The notes under the pieces are model-generated. The model saw only the letters and a list, made by a program, of their open reading frames with translations. It did no database searches and was not told where the DNA came from. Below are positions 46,752 to 56,219 of a DNA stretch of 64,000 nt, piece by piece. Origin of the DNA: Colwellia sp. (lineage in GTDB: Bacteria > Pseudomonadota > Gammaproteobacteria > Enterobacterales > Alteromonadaceae); assembly GCA_029938115.1 (NCBI GenBank), contig JAPYOP010000006.1, positions 15,057 through 79,056 on the forward strand, read 5' to 3'. Position numbers and translations under genes: made by a program. The number at the start of each line of letters is the position of its first letter. Within the stretch, counting starts at the first letter, position 1.

Positions 46752-48128
46752 ATGGTTGCCCGAAACATTTCTTTATTGACCCACAGCATAAAACTAGCAT
46801 GGCCTATTTCTCTGCAAAGCATTTTAGTGACTATGTTAAGTATGACCGACATTATGATGGTTGCTCACCTAGGCGATAATGCTGTAGCTTCGGTTGGTTT
46901 GGGCAATAGAGTACAATTTGTTGTTTTGATTATTTTGTCTGGTTTGGCTTCAGGTGTTGGTATTTTATCCGCACAGTATTACGGTGCGGGTAAAATAAAT
47001 TATATTCGTCAAGCCATTGTCATGACCCTTGTGATCGCGGTCGTTACTTTAATGCCCGTGGTATTACTGAATTTTTATTTTGCCGACCAAGTCATACATC
47101 TTGCTACAGATGATCATGAAGTCATAGGTACAGGTGCGAGTTATCTTTGGGTTACCATGCCTAGTTTACTTTTTGTAGCAGTTGTCATGATTTTTGAAAA
47201 CGCCCTAAGAGGAATGGGGCAAGTGAAATTTCCTATGATATTGAGCATGGCGGCAATCTTTTGCAATATAGTGCTCAATTACTGGTTAATTAATGGTGGC
47301 TTTGGTGTTGAGCCATTGGGCGTTTTAGGTGCTGGGTGGGCTACGTCTATATCACGATTGATCCATGCGTTGTTATTAGTGTTATGTTTAGCAAAAATTA
47401 AACATGTTATTTTTCCCACACGAATTAAACTTGCCAATTTCAGCAACAAACAAGAGTGGCAAAAGTTACTGGCTTTAGTTTGGCCCATGATGATGAGTTT
47501 TGGTGTTTGGTCATTAGGGACTTTTTTTTATCAGTTAATTTATGGCCAAATAGGGACTCAGGAACTGGCTGTAATGAGTTTGCTAGCGCCAGTAGAAGGT
47601 TTACTCATCGCTTTCTTTTTTGGTTTTGCATCCGCTTGCTCTATTTTAGTCGGTCAACGTTTAGGCCGTAATGAATTTGTTGAAGCTTGGTCAATAGCCC
47701 GTAACTACGCCATAAGTGCACCGATAGTGACTTTTTTTCTTGCCGTTTTGATGCTGCAGTTTGAATATTACCTATTTAAACCTTTTATGAACTTGTCGGA
47801 AGAAACACTGACTCTTGCTCATGATATTTTTATTTTCATTGTTTTTGGCTCCTGCTTGAAAGTATTCAATATGACAATGTCTATGGGGATCTTACGTGCA
47901 GGTGGAGATAATAAATACTGTATGTTCATTGATATTTCAGGAATGTGGCTGCTTAGTATCCCCTTAACCTTTTTGGCAGCCTTTTATTTTTCACTGCCAT
48001 TATATTGGGTGGTCTTGGTTGCCTATTCTGAAGAGGTGTGCAAGGCATTTATGTTTGTCTTTAGAATAAAAAGTAAACATTGGCTGCGAAACTTAACGAT
48101 TGATTCAGATAATTTACTTAAAGACTGA
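46752..48128 (+). CDS. MATE-family efflux transporter
   Basis: The 458-residue protein has 12 hydrophobic segments in two similar halves, with the MATE pattern LAWPISLQSILVTMLSMTDIMMVAHLGDNAVASVGLGN at the start and MGQVKFPMILSMAAIFCNIVLNYWLI in the first half. MATE proteins export drugs or metabolites using sodium or proton gradients. It is divergent from the AraC regulator and could be its target. A role in the glucan locus is not obvious; it may have been carried along. Confidence 0.88.
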   Translation: MVARNISLLTHSIKLAWPISLQSILVTMLSMTDIMMVAHLGDNAVASVGLGNRVQFVVLIILSGLASGVGILSAQYYGAGKINYIRQAIVMTLVIAVVTLMPVVLLNFYFADQVIHLATDDHEVIGTGASYLWVTMPSLLFVAVVMIFENALRGMGQVKFPMILSMAAIFCNIVLNYWLINGGFGVEPLGVLGAGWATSISRLIHALLLVLCLAKIKHVIFPTRIKLANFSNKQEWQKLLALVWPMMMSFGVWSLGTFFYQLIYGQIGTQELAVMSLLAPVEGLLIAFFFGFASACSILVGQRLGRNEFVEAWSIARNYAISAPIVTFFLAVLMLQFEYYLFKPFMNLSEETLTLAHDIFIFIVFGSCLKVFNMTMSMGILRAGGDNKYCMFIDISGMWLLSIPLTFLAAFYFSLPLYWVVLVAYSEEVCKAFMFVFRIKSKHWLRNLTIDSDNLLKD

Positions 48129-48194
48129 ATATGAGAGACGCAAAATAGCTTGTTGAAAAATCAGGTTTAAGCCGGCCTGAGGTTATTCAAACTA

Positions 48195-49016
48195 TTATGA
48201 TTTGGTTAAATAGCTCTTGATCACTTCTCGATAATTTCTACTTACTTTTATTTTATCGTATTCACCAAGTTGCAGGAAGTATTCCCCTTTAGTGTGTGGA
48301 ATAACTTTTTGGATAAAATTTAAGTTTACTATGGTAGAACGATGTATCTGTTTAAATATAGATGGGTCTAAATCTTGAAGCAAACTTTTCAAGGTACACC
48401 GTTTAATATGAGTAACCCCCCTTACGTGCAGGCATGAATAATCACCCGCAGCATCAACCCATTCAATTTCGCTTTGTTTCAATAAGGTAATCTCATCTCT
48501 ACCTTTTATGGCTATTTTTTGTTCTAGCTGGGGACTGTTGTGTACTATAGGAACGAAAGGTTGTTCAGCTTGCTCTGCATTTACTTCTATTTTATTTATT
48601 GTTTCAATGGCACTGATGATGTTTGATTTATTATGAATATCCTCTTTTTTATTGAAACGCTCAATAGCTCGATGAATGGCTCTATGAACCTGTTCTTCTT
48701 CAATGGGTTTTAGTATGTAATCCACGGCGTGCACATCAAAAGCGTGCAGCGCATATTGTTCATAGGCAGTAGCGAATATCACCAATGGAACCATGTCGGT
48801 TTGAATGTTTTTAATCACATTAAAACCGTCTATGCCTGGCATTCGAATATCAAGAAAAATCAAGTCTGGCGCTAAATCTAATATTGCCTTAATTGCTTCT
48901 CTACCATTTTTACATTCGGCAATCACGTCGATTTCGGAAAATATTTTTAATTTTGAGCGTAAGAGACTAAGTGCTAACGGTTCATCATCAACTAAAATGG
49001 TCCTTAATTTAGTCAT
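48195..49016 (-). CDS. LytTR-family response regulator
   Basis: The 273-residue protein has a receiver domain (about residues 4-120) with the acidic pair VDDEP and the phospho-acceptor aspartate in LIFLDIRMPGIDGF (about residue 56), and a C-terminal LytTR DNA-binding domain (about 165-270, RDEITLLKQSEIEWVDAAGDYSCLHV). A proline/serine-rich linker separates them. It overlaps the upstream histidine kinase gene by four bases and is its partner. LytTR pairs of this kind respond to envelope or carbon signals such as pyruvate or peptides; here they lie beside the GH17 genes on the same strand. Confidence 0.92.
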   Translation of the reverse strand: MTKLRTILVDDEPLALSLLRSKLKIFSEIDVIAECKNGREAIKAILDLAPDLIFLDIRMPGIDGFNVIKNIQTDMVPLVIFATAYEQYALHAFDVHAVDYILKPIEEEQVHRAIHRAIERFNKKEDIHNKSNIISAIETINKIEVNAEQAEQPFVPIVHNSPQLEQKIAIKGRDEITLLKQSEIEWVDAAGDYSCLHVRGVTHIKRCTLKSLLQDLDPSIFKQIHRSTIVNLNFIQKVIPHTKGEYFLQLGEYDKIKVSRNYREVIKSYLTKS

Positions 49017-50206
49017 ATCAATAACTCCTGCACTTTGTCCTCTTGCAGTTTGATAGCACCCATCTCTTTATGATCGTACGGGATATTAATCGTAGTTTTT
49101 AAAGCGCCTGAAGGCAATACTTGCATATTAAAGGTATAATTATTTGGGTAAATCACTCCTAATCTTTCATTGGTGTTGCGTAAACCCACCCCTTTACACT
49201 GAAAGTTGTCAAATACCCGTTTATTAATTTTTTCACCAGAGCCAGTATCGCTTAATTCCAAAATGAGCCTATTTTGAACAATCTTGGCTCTTATCTTTAT
49301 AGTGCCGCCATTTTCATTTTTTGCAATGACATGTTTCATCGAGTTCTCAACTATTGGTTGTAATAACAGGCTAGGTATTTTGGCTTTTTCGGCTTGCTCT
49401 TCAATGATAAAGTCGAATGTTAATCGTTCACCGAAACGGACCTTTTCAATGTCCATAAAAAGATTTAGGATGTTTATTTCTTCTGTTAAATTGATCATTG
49501 AGTCGGGATTGTTCTCTAATGAAAAACGTAAAAACTTACTCAATTGTATGGTCATCTTTTGCGCTATTTGATGTTCACGTGATTCTATCAATGAATTAAT
49601 AGAATTGAGGGTGTTATACAAAAAATGAGGATTAAGCTGATAACGCAACATCTTTATTTGTGCTTCTTTGGCGATAGATTGTGCTTTTACCCTTTTTAGT
49701 TGTTCTTCCTGAGTTTTAGCTTGAGCTTTTAGCATGGCACTGTGTTCAAATTTCAGCAAGTTGTAATACATAGTCAAATAAAATAAGCCAATCCAACAGA
49801 AAAAAATAAAAATACTACCAAAATACCAACCGCCAAAATCAGCCCAGACATTTTGTTCTTTAGTCATTATGATAAACGTTTTAACTCGAATAAGGGTCCA
49901 TACAAATGAGACGATAAGGGCTAAAACAATGCTGGAGGATATTCGTATTGCCACTGATTTTGGCCATAACTGAACCAGTATCCAGTATAAAGGTAAGGTA
50001 AGAAGAAGCCCCACAAAGGCTTGTAAGAACACGTGACCAATATATGACCAATTTCCTTGATCGTACCAAAGCGTTAACGTAAATAGGCTGATCAGACATA
50101 GAAAAAGCCAAAACCCTAACTGCATAGTCCAGAATTGAGACACTGGTTTTTCAAAAATAAGTTTGAGTTTTACTTGTGTTGTCGTATCAAACACATTCTT
50201 CTCCAT
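49013..50206 (-). CDS. LytS/YehU-type sensor histidine kinase
   Basis: The 397-residue protein has four hydrophobic segments in the first 160 residues, a short coiled coil and a His_kinase domain with the phosphorylated histidine in LRYQLNPHFLYNTLNSINS (about residue 205), followed by an HATPase domain with LLLQPIVENSMKH (N-box) and GSGEKI. This is the architecture of the LytS/YehU family that pairs with LytTR regulators. It is translationally coupled to the response regulator. The signal is unknown. It is 114 bp downstream of the first GH17 gene on the same strand, so the enzymes and the sensor may be co-transcribed. Confidence 0.9.
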   Translation of the reverse strand: MEKNVFDTTTQVKLKLIFEKPVSQFWTMQLGFWLFLCLISLFTLTLWYDQGNWSYIGHVFLQAFVGLLLTLPLYWILVQLWPKSVAIRISSSIVLALIVSFVWTLIRVKTFIIMTKEQNVWADFGGWYFGSIFIFFCWIGLFYLTMYYNLLKFEHSAMLKAQAKTQEEQLKRVKAQSIAKEAQIKMLRYQLNPHFLYNTLNSINSLIESREHQIAQKMTIQLSKFLRFSLENNPDSMINLTEEINILNLFMDIEKVRFGERLTFDFIIEEQAEKAKIPSLLLQPIVENSMKHVIAKNENGGTIKIRAKIVQNRLILELSDTGSGEKINKRVFDNFQCKGVGLRNTNERLGVIYPNNYTFNMQVLPSGALKTTINIPYDHKEMGAIKLQEDKVQELLI

Positions 50207-50320
50207 AAAATCTATCAGTTATTATATTCTTTTATATTATAGCCGAATCTATTCTGCAATCTTTTAAAGAGGGATGTGTTCGATATCGTGCCAAATCGAA
50301 GGGGTTTGATTAAGGTGTCA

Positions 50321-51280
50321 TCAGGCCACGTCTACCAAAAGAGATTTAGCTTTGTCTAAAGAATCATTACTAACGTTTAACTTTTGCATCACGAGTTTCG
50401 GAGTTCTATCAACCTTGAATAATCCCCAGTGTTTCTCTGGCTCCTGTGGGTGAGCAGAGCCTTTCCAGGGTTCATCAAAAGCTTCGAAGACAAAAGTAAG
50501 GATTTTTTCTTGGTTAGTCCATTCGAGTAGTTGAGCATAATAGGTCGCTTGTAACTCTTCCGAGGCATTCCAGGTTTCAATTCCTCGTCCGTTAGATGCC
50601 GTAGTCCAGCCAGCTTCAGTGATCACTACAGGCTTGTCAGGGTAGTGATTTGAAACAGAATAGTAATTTTGTTTGGTATATTCGAGAGCATCTTCCATAG
50701 TTCTATACTCCCAGGCGGGATAGGTGTGTATTGATATAAAATCTAATTCAGCTACTAAAGGCGCTAATTTATATGTCCATGGAACATAGTTCTCACAAAA
50801 GGTAACGGGTTGCTTGATATTACTTTTAATTAATCGAACATAAGCGGTTAAACTGTCTACGGACACCATGTGATCGGTCCATTCGACACTGGCTTCATTA
50901 CCTACTGAAACCGACATTACAATGTCAGGATATTGTTGGGATAATACCATTAACTTATCAATTTGTTCGCAGTTTGCTCTTCTGTTATTGGCCAAGGTTT
51001 CTTCACTAAACTCCGCCCCCCATGGGCATTGTGGATTCGACATCTCTGCTGCCATGTCAACGCCAAGCATAATTTTAAAATCTAGTGCTTCTTTGTTAAT
51101 TACATCTAGTACTATTTCGGCATGAGGTCCGCAATCGTATAGTCTAAGAAACTTCCAGTTACTTGATAAGATGAGCAGATCTTCTTTAATTTCTTCATAA
51201 CTTGGATAAATCCCTTCTCTTGGGTTTTGCCCTTCTCTATATCCGGAATAACAAATTGCGTTACCGTGTTCTATGTTCAT
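50321..51280 (-). CDS. GH17-family enzyme (cytoplasmic), copy A
   Basis: The 319-residue protein is a single GH17 barrel with no signal peptide. SGYREGQNPREGIYPSYEEI (about residues 12-31) is the start of bacterial GH17 enzymes, the acid/base glutamate is in SVGNEASVEW (about 127) and the nucleophile glutamate in VITEAGWTT (about 222). GH17 enzymes cut or transfer beta-1,3-glucan chains. Absence of an export signal suggests it works on imported oligosaccharides or carries out transglycosylation in the cytoplasm. It is the third gene of the phosphorylase-GH17-GH17 unit, 41 bp after the other GH17 gene. Confidence 0.88.
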   Translation of the reverse strand: MNIEHGNAICYSGYREGQNPREGIYPSYEEIKEDLLILSSNWKFLRLYDCGPHAEIVLDVINKEALDFKIMLGVDMAAEMSNPQCPWGAEFSEETLANNRRANCEQIDKLMVLSQQYPDIVMSVSVGNEASVEWTDHMVSVDSLTAYVRLIKSNIKQPVTFCENYVPWTYKLAPLVAELDFISIHTYPAWEYRTMEDALEYTKQNYYSVSNHYPDKPVVITEAGWTTASNGRGIETWNASEELQATYYAQLLEWTNQEKILTFVFEAFDEPWKGSAHPQEPEKHWGLFKVDRTPKLVMQKLNVSNDSLDKAKSLLVDVA

Positions 51281-51321
51281 TTAATCCAACCTTTTTATAA
51301 TTATATGATTTTGTGTATGAT

Positions 51322-52215
51322 TCAGGTGTTTACATATTTTAATTTGCCATTTTTGTCCCATATTCCCCAATAGGCTCCGACATCACCCTCATCTTCTACT
51401 TTCCACGTTTCGTCAAAAGAAGAAAAATAAAATATCTCAATGCCTTCTTCCTCAGCCCAGCGATAGGTGTTTATAAAATATTTTAAGGCATTCTCATCTG
51501 ATGGAATGGCACCTCTTTCTGCTGTTCCTACGTTTGGCCAACCGGTTTCGGTAATTATTACTTCCTTGCCTTTTCCTGCCTTCATAGCACGACGATGCAT
51601 ATCTTTCATATATAGTAAAGAGTATTCAGCAGGGCATCCCTCCCAAAAAGGGTAACAATTGGCCAAAATAACGTCACAAGCATCAACTACGCGAGGATGA
51701 TCTTCAAACTCATAATATGCATCAACATAACCGACCTTTATGTCTGGTAAAGCCTGTTTTGCACGATTGATATATTCAATTAGTTCGTCTTCGGATAAGT
51801 CGTTTCTAAGTAGGACTTCATTTCCTACGGCTAGAATATTGACATGGCCAGCCTTGGCAATGCTAATGGCGTTAGCGAGCTCTTTTTCATTATTCTCCCG
51901 ATTGCCATTTAACCAAACGCCCACCATGGTTTTTAGGCCGTTGTCATGGGCTATTTTGGGAATGAGTTCATTACCTTCGGTACAGGAAAATGAACGGATC
52001 CAATTTACATTAGATTTAATCAGTTGTAGTCGTTCGCTTATTTGAACGGTACTTATTTGCGTTCCTGGTCCTTGCCCTTCGACATAGGGACTAAATGAAA
52101 TGCCATGGATTTTTTCTGACAAAATATTGCCAGCAATTACTTGTAACTGTTCTTTATTCAGTTTAGAAAAATTAACCCCGGCCAAAGACATATATTTATT
52201 GTATTTATTTGACAA
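51322..52215 (-). CDS. GH17-family enzyme (cytoplasmic), copy B
   Basis: The 297-residue protein is a second, clearly diverged GH17 barrel, again without a signal peptide. It contains ISFSPYVEGQGPGTQIS (about residues 39-55), the acid/base glutamate in AVGNEVLLR (about 131) and the nucleophile glutamate in IITETGWPNVG (about 222). Its substrate cleft residues differ from copy A, so the two may handle different chain lengths or linkages (for example beta-1,3 hydrolysis against transglycosylation). It lies between the phosphorylase gene (107 bp) and copy A (41 bp) in one orientation. Confidence 0.88.
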   Translation of the reverse strand: MSNKYNKYMSLAGVNFSKLNKEQLQVIAGNILSEKIHGISFSPYVEGQGPGTQISTVQISERLQLIKSNVNWIRSFSCTEGNELIPKIAHDNGLKTMVGVWLNGNRENNEKELANAISIAKAGHVNILAVGNEVLLRNDLSEDELIEYINRAKQALPDIKVGYVDAYYEFEDHPRVVDACDVILANCYPFWEGCPAEYSLLYMKDMHRRAMKAGKGKEVIITETGWPNVGTAERGAIPSDENALKYFINTYRWAEEEGIEIFYFSSFDETWKVEDEGDVGAYWGIWDKNGKLKYVNT

Positions 52216-52262
52216 CTTAATCTCCTGATCATTATTTTATTCAATTGTTCTTATAGATGTCC

Positions 52263-52316
52263 CTAATAAAATGGCGCAGGACCATGCCATTCACCATTGT
52301 AAAAGGAAGCATACAT
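52263..52316 (-). CDS. 17-codon ORF between phosphorylase and GH17 genes
   Basis: Just after the phosphorylase stop codon, AAAGG three bases before an ATG opens a 17-codon frame, MYASFYNGEWHGPAPFY, in the operon direction. The aromatic, glycine- and tryptophan-containing composition resembles the extreme N-terminus of some GH17 proteins, so it may be a relic or a spacer peptide rather than a gene. It might help carry ribosomes across the 107 bp gap. Confidence 0.25.
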   Translation of the reverse strand: MYASFYNGEWHGPAPFY

Positions 52317-52322
52317 TCGCCT

Positions 52323-55300
52323 TTATTTTTCTTGGTATAATTGCTTACTTGATAATGTCAATGTCAGTTGTTTGATCTTACCATTGCGTAAAAATAGGTC
52401 CGCACTCTTATTAACAGGAAGTTCCAAAAGGCTGAAGTCCTGTTGTGTTTTATTGTTCAAAGTGATGGTTAAGTTGGATTCAGCCTCGTCATCAAGAATA
52501 TAAACCACAGGAACCTGGCACCAAGTAAAGGCTAAACTAGCTTTAGGAATAATTAACTCTTGCCATTGATTATTGACATCGACATAACTGAATAACCTTG
52601 CTTTGGTCAAAAATTCACGACGTCGTAGTAGATTCGGCTGAAATAGCACCGTTCCGCTATTGACTCTTATGCCTAATTCACCGAACCGAGTGATTATTTC
52701 TTCTTTAACTTGACCTGTCATTCCAGGTTGTTGAGCCCCAGCATGCTTTGGCGTATGGGAATAGGGATCTATTGGAAATGATCCATACTCTTCAGGTGTT
52801 TTGTTAAAGCCTAGGCCTTCTCGTACTCGGTAATAGAAGTGTGCTAGGCGTTGAATACTTGCTTTATCTTCATCTTGATCGAGTGCCACAAAGTAATTTT
52901 CTTGCACGACAAGCAGTAGTTTAGCAACCATATGCCAATAGATGCAGCCCAGACCTTCAAAGCCAAACATGCCACCGGATCGCCCCGTGAAAGCTTTATG
53001 GTTGAATACTTGTTCGTAAATATCTAAAAGCAGTGGTTGCTGGTTTGAGGTATCAGCGTATTGTTCAGACAATTGTTGCAATTGGTTAATAAGATCGCCT
53101 GAGTTCGTTAGTTGGGCATTAAAACGGAAAACACCATCAGTATCTTGCAAAATGATGCGTTCATCTTTTCGTGCTAGCATTTCCCCTAATAATGAAGATG
53201 ATTTTACTTGTTCGACACTCAGCTGGTTTTTTTCTAAAAAGTTAGGTAAATGTCTGTCGGGGTAAAGCATGAAACTATGTTGATCTGTACGATAAATATC
53301 ACTGTCAAAAAGCGCTTCCAGGACTGCCACTGATTGTTTAGGTGAAAATACACCAGCACTAAGTGCTGCAACCTGCCCCTCTAACATGGGATACAAGTTT
53401 TCAATACCAACACTCTTGCTTTTAATATCAATTAAATTATAGGCGTTGTATAAACCATCAGGTCTCTGATTGGTGCTAATAGAATAATCAATGGCAGCTA
53501 ACGCATCGTTTAGCATGGAATTGATCAGTGTGAGTGGGGTATCAATTTTCCCGCTGAACTTCCCTTGTGAATAAACTTTCTGCCGGTAGCGACTTGACGC
53601 TTGCCCAAGTGCTTCTAAACTATTGAAGCGCATATCATCAGTAAATATATTGCCATTTATAATAGATCGTACTTTACTCAATTCCTCTGCGGTTTCACTA
53701 AGCCATTGACTCACTTCGTTAGAAAGAAATATAGATGAGGTTTCTTTAGTAAGCAGGTTTTGTAAAAAGCTAATATATCGACGTACGTAATAAAGAGTTA
53801 CCATGGAGAGCCCTTGGCCAACCAATGCGTTGTTCGCGTCGTTCCATTCTGGTCGCTGGGTGTTTAACCAGATGCCACCATTAATGACTAAATTGCCCAA
53901 TTTACACAGCAAGGTTACTAACAATTTTTCCAGTAAGTTGACCTGGTATACTTCACCAATTTCATTAAGGATCAATTTACCGTCAGCACCCAAGCTGCTT
54001 ACTCGTTGAGAAATTTCATCTGCTAAATCATTATCGTAGATTACTGTACTTTTGGCATTCTCTAACATGGCTTCAAAAGGCTTGATACGATAGGGCACAT
54101 TGGCATAGCTGAAAATCGGCCGACGCAAAAGTTCAGAGAGATTTTCCGGGTGAAATTTGTTAGAAAGTTCTAACATCTTTTGCAAATAGATGATTTGGTG
54201 ATCGCCCCAGTAGCCTATGTAACTCCATGGGTCATCTGGTTCTTCAACTTCCCAATCAATACCTTCCTTGGTTATTCTGTAGGGATTGTAGCCATCCATT
54301 GTGGTTGCGTTGACAAATTTAACGATAATATTTTCAATAAATTCAGGATAACTGAAAGTCAATGCTTCCCAGTTCTGGAAAATATCACGCCAGTTACCTT
54401 GATAAGTAAGTAAACGATTATTGTTTTCATCAATAAGTTTTATCGCAAATTGATTCCATGGTCGACTGGGATCACCATGTCGACGTCCGAAAGAAATAGG
54501 TAAATACTCGTAACAAAGTCTTTCTAATTGCGGATCGTTTTGTTGTTTTATTGTTTCTAGCAGCCGAGTGAAGTGCTGCCGTTTGGGTAAATCATCAAAT
54601 AATGATTGATGTCGAATAAATACGTCGGTATTGAAAAGTTTGATTGTTTTTGAGAAATCTTGAGCATTAATGTGATATTGATCATCAAAAGCACCACCAC
54701 GTAAGATGTTGAATAATACATTGGCATAATGATGCCCAGAAACATTTTCTTCGTTTGTTAATTGAAAAGCATCTCCACCAGCCATAATCCGAGATAGTTC
54801 ATCTGAACCATTATCAATAGATTTGATAATGGATGCCTCTATCTGGTTAGGGCTAGCCAGTTTATTTCGTAATGCAACAGCTTGGCCCTGACTTTGTTCA
54901 ATGTTGGCCACCAGTTTCCATTTTTTAGACTCATTTGCGGTCAATTCCAACTCTACATTTACAAAGTAAGCTCCTCGAACGCCACGTTTATTCACCTCTG
55001 TTTTAAGCGACGCACCAGTACGAAAATCATTTAATTGCTCAGATGAAAGTAAAGTTTTTGGATTATCTAATCCCAAGCAAAATACCGTGTTTGTTTTTAA
55101 CGATTCACATGGCTCTGCTCTATCGGTAATGCCGGAATATAAAGTGTAAAATGCCAACCTCGTAGCTTGATCAAGTTCATTCCATTTATAGGCATCAACT
55201 AAATTACTGGAGTTTGTTTGCGTAAATCTAGGAGTATTAGCTGGGAGAATATTCTGAAGACCATCAATTAAATCAAACGAAACGGTTTGATTTGATAAAT

Positions 55301-55772
55301 TACTCAATTCACATTGGCGGACAAAACCATATTTTTCACAGGTCAGCCAGGTGTAGCGAAAAGATAGCTGTAACTCATGATTAATTTCTTCAAAGCACAG
55401 TTTGTTACCTAACAAGTTTTTGTACAAATTCCGTTCAATAGGATAGCGACCATCATGTTCTTTATTAAATGGTTCCCAATGATAGGTGGTACCTTCAATG
55501 TTAATACGTAATAAAGTTTTACTGCCGGTATGCAAAGCACTTTCGTGTATTTTATCGACAGTTACATAGGGGAATAGGGCAGTTTCAGGCGATACTCTAC
55601 CTGCGGTTAATCCACCGGTTGAGGAAATAAACAACCAATGATCACTGTTGGAGATAACACTAACAAAGAAAGGCATCAATTTGTCCATGTTGCCTATGGC
55701 ATAAAAGCGTTCATGCTCAAGGGTAATAAATTTCCCGGTAATTTGATTGTCATTTTTACTTAAATTATTCAT
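52323..55772 (-). CDS. Beta-glucan oligosaccharide phosphorylase-like enzyme (GH149/GH161/GH94 clan)
   Basis: At 1149 residues this is the largest protein in the window. It lacks a signal peptide, so it is cytoplasmic. Blocks such as RPWNQFAIKLIDE, YQGNWRDIFQNWEALTFSYPEF, MDGYNPYRITKEGIDWEV and YIGYWGDHQIIYLQKMLE resemble very large beta-1,3-oligoglucan phosphorylases (GH149 and GH161) related to cellobiose phosphorylases. The likely catalytic acid is the aspartate in PEWNDANNAL (about residue 645), and HAGAQQPGMTGQVKEEI near the C-terminus is the phosphate-site-like loop. The enzyme would release glucose 1-phosphate from imported laminari-oligosaccharides, saving ATP. It heads a GH17-containing unit; operator site 2 lies 258 bp upstream. 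Exact family assignment needs a database search. Confidence 0.8.
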   Translation of the reverse strand: MNNLSKNDNQITGKFITLEHERFYAIGNMDKLMPFFVSVISNSDHWLFISSTGGLTAGRVSPETALFPYVTVDKIHESALHTGSKTLLRINIEGTTYHWEPFNKEHDGRYPIERNLYKNLLGNKLCFEEINHELQLSFRYTWLTCEKYGFVRQCELSNLSNQTVSFDLIDGLQNILPANTPRFTQTNSSNLVDAYKWNELDQATRLAFYTLYSGITDRAEPCESLKTNTVFCLGLDNPKTLLSSEQLNDFRTGASLKTEVNKRGVRGAYFVNVELELTANESKKWKLVANIEQSQGQAVALRNKLASPNQIEASIIKSIDNGSDELSRIMAGGDAFQLTNEENVSGHHYANVLFNILRGGAFDDQYHINAQDFSKTIKLFNTDVFIRHQSLFDDLPKRQHFTRLLETIKQQNDPQLERLCYEYLPISFGRRHGDPSRPWNQFAIKLIDENNNRLLTYQGNWRDIFQNWEALTFSYPEFIENIIVKFVNATTMDGYNPYRITKEGIDWEVEEPDDPWSYIGYWGDHQIIYLQKMLELSNKFHPENLSELLRRPIFSYANVPYRIKPFEAMLENAKSTVIYDNDLADEISQRVSSLGADGKLILNEIGEVYQVNLLEKLLVTLLCKLGNLVINGGIWLNTQRPEWNDANNALVGQGLSMVTLYYVRRYISFLQNLLTKETSSIFLSNEVSQWLSETAEELSKVRSIINGNIFTDDMRFNSLEALGQASSRYRQKVYSQGKFSGKIDTPLTLINSMLNDALAAIDYSISTNQRPDGLYNAYNLIDIKSKSVGIENLYPMLEGQVAALSAGVFSPKQSVAVLEALFDSDIYRTDQHSFMLYPDRHLPNFLEKNQLSVEQVKSSSLLGEMLARKDERIILQDTDGVFRFNAQLTNSGDLINQLQQLSEQYADTSNQQPLLLDIYEQVFNHKAFTGRSGGMFGFEGLGCIYWHMVAKLLLVVQENYFVALDQDEDKASIQRLAHFYYRVREGLGFNKTPEEYGSFPIDPYSHTPKHAGAQQPGMTGQVKEEIITRFGELGIRVNSGTVLFQPNLLRRREFLTKARLFSYVDVNNQWQELIIPKASLAFTWCQVPVVYILDDEAESNLTITLNNKTQQDFSLLELPVNKSADLFLRNGKIKQLTLTLSSKQLYQEK

Positions 55773-56219
55773 GGTTATTCCTGCCTAAACTGAGAGGCAT
55801 GTTATTGCTTATATAAATTTAGAGAACAAGTTACTGTTCTTGTTAAATCGCTGTACTGCTGGGCCAAATTCCCTTAGCAATCTTCATCCAAAATTTGCAA
55901 GTACTGATATTGCTATCACTGGAACACCAAAAACTATCCAACGTAGTACTTTGATTTCACTTGCCAACTACTCGCTCTTGCATTTGCTGGCATTCATGGT
56001 GTTGCCCTTACTCCCATTATTTTTACTTTCTGGAAGCGCTTCCAGTCAAAGATAATAAAAAAACAAATCAAAGTTTGTTTTCAACTTGTATTTTTAGCAC
56101 ATTAAATTTTATATTTCTATATTTTTTTAAGCTGTATTTTTATTTTTAATCATAAATCCGTATGTTAAAACGTCTTATTTAGCTTTAATTACGAATGATT
56201 TTAGCTAGAGCTTATTTTA
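55773..56219. other. Region between the phosphorylase gene and the lacI relic
   Basis: These roughly 450 bp contain operator site 2 (56030-56045) and no intact gene. A minus-strand frame just upstream of the phosphorylase (about 55815-55985) reads like a hydrophobic membrane segment with a stop inside (VLRWIVFGVPVIAIS..., then REFGPAVQRFNK), which may be a decayed fragment of a membrane protein. Plus-strand ORFs here (55840-56055, 55961-56149) have no support. Confidence 0.4.
56030..56045. promoter_or_regulatory. LacI-family operator (site 2)
   Basis: CTGGAAGCGCTTCCAG is a perfect 16-bp palindrome with the same core as sites 1 and 3. It is 258 bp before the start of the phosphorylase-GH17 unit. 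It is the most symmetric of the three. The regulator is likely LacI-family; the protein at 44629-45636 is the intact candidate, the relic at 56220-56918 may once have been the cognate one. Confidence 0.75.

Noticed and set aside
56030-56045. Palindrome as a terminator hairpin
   Set aside because: There is no T-run or adjacent gene end, and the sequence matches the LacI-type operator core found at two other promoters.
55840-56149. Plus-strand ORFs of 62-71 codons around operator site 2
   Set aside because: They have no ribosome-binding site or family and are better explained as chance frames in decayed DNA.
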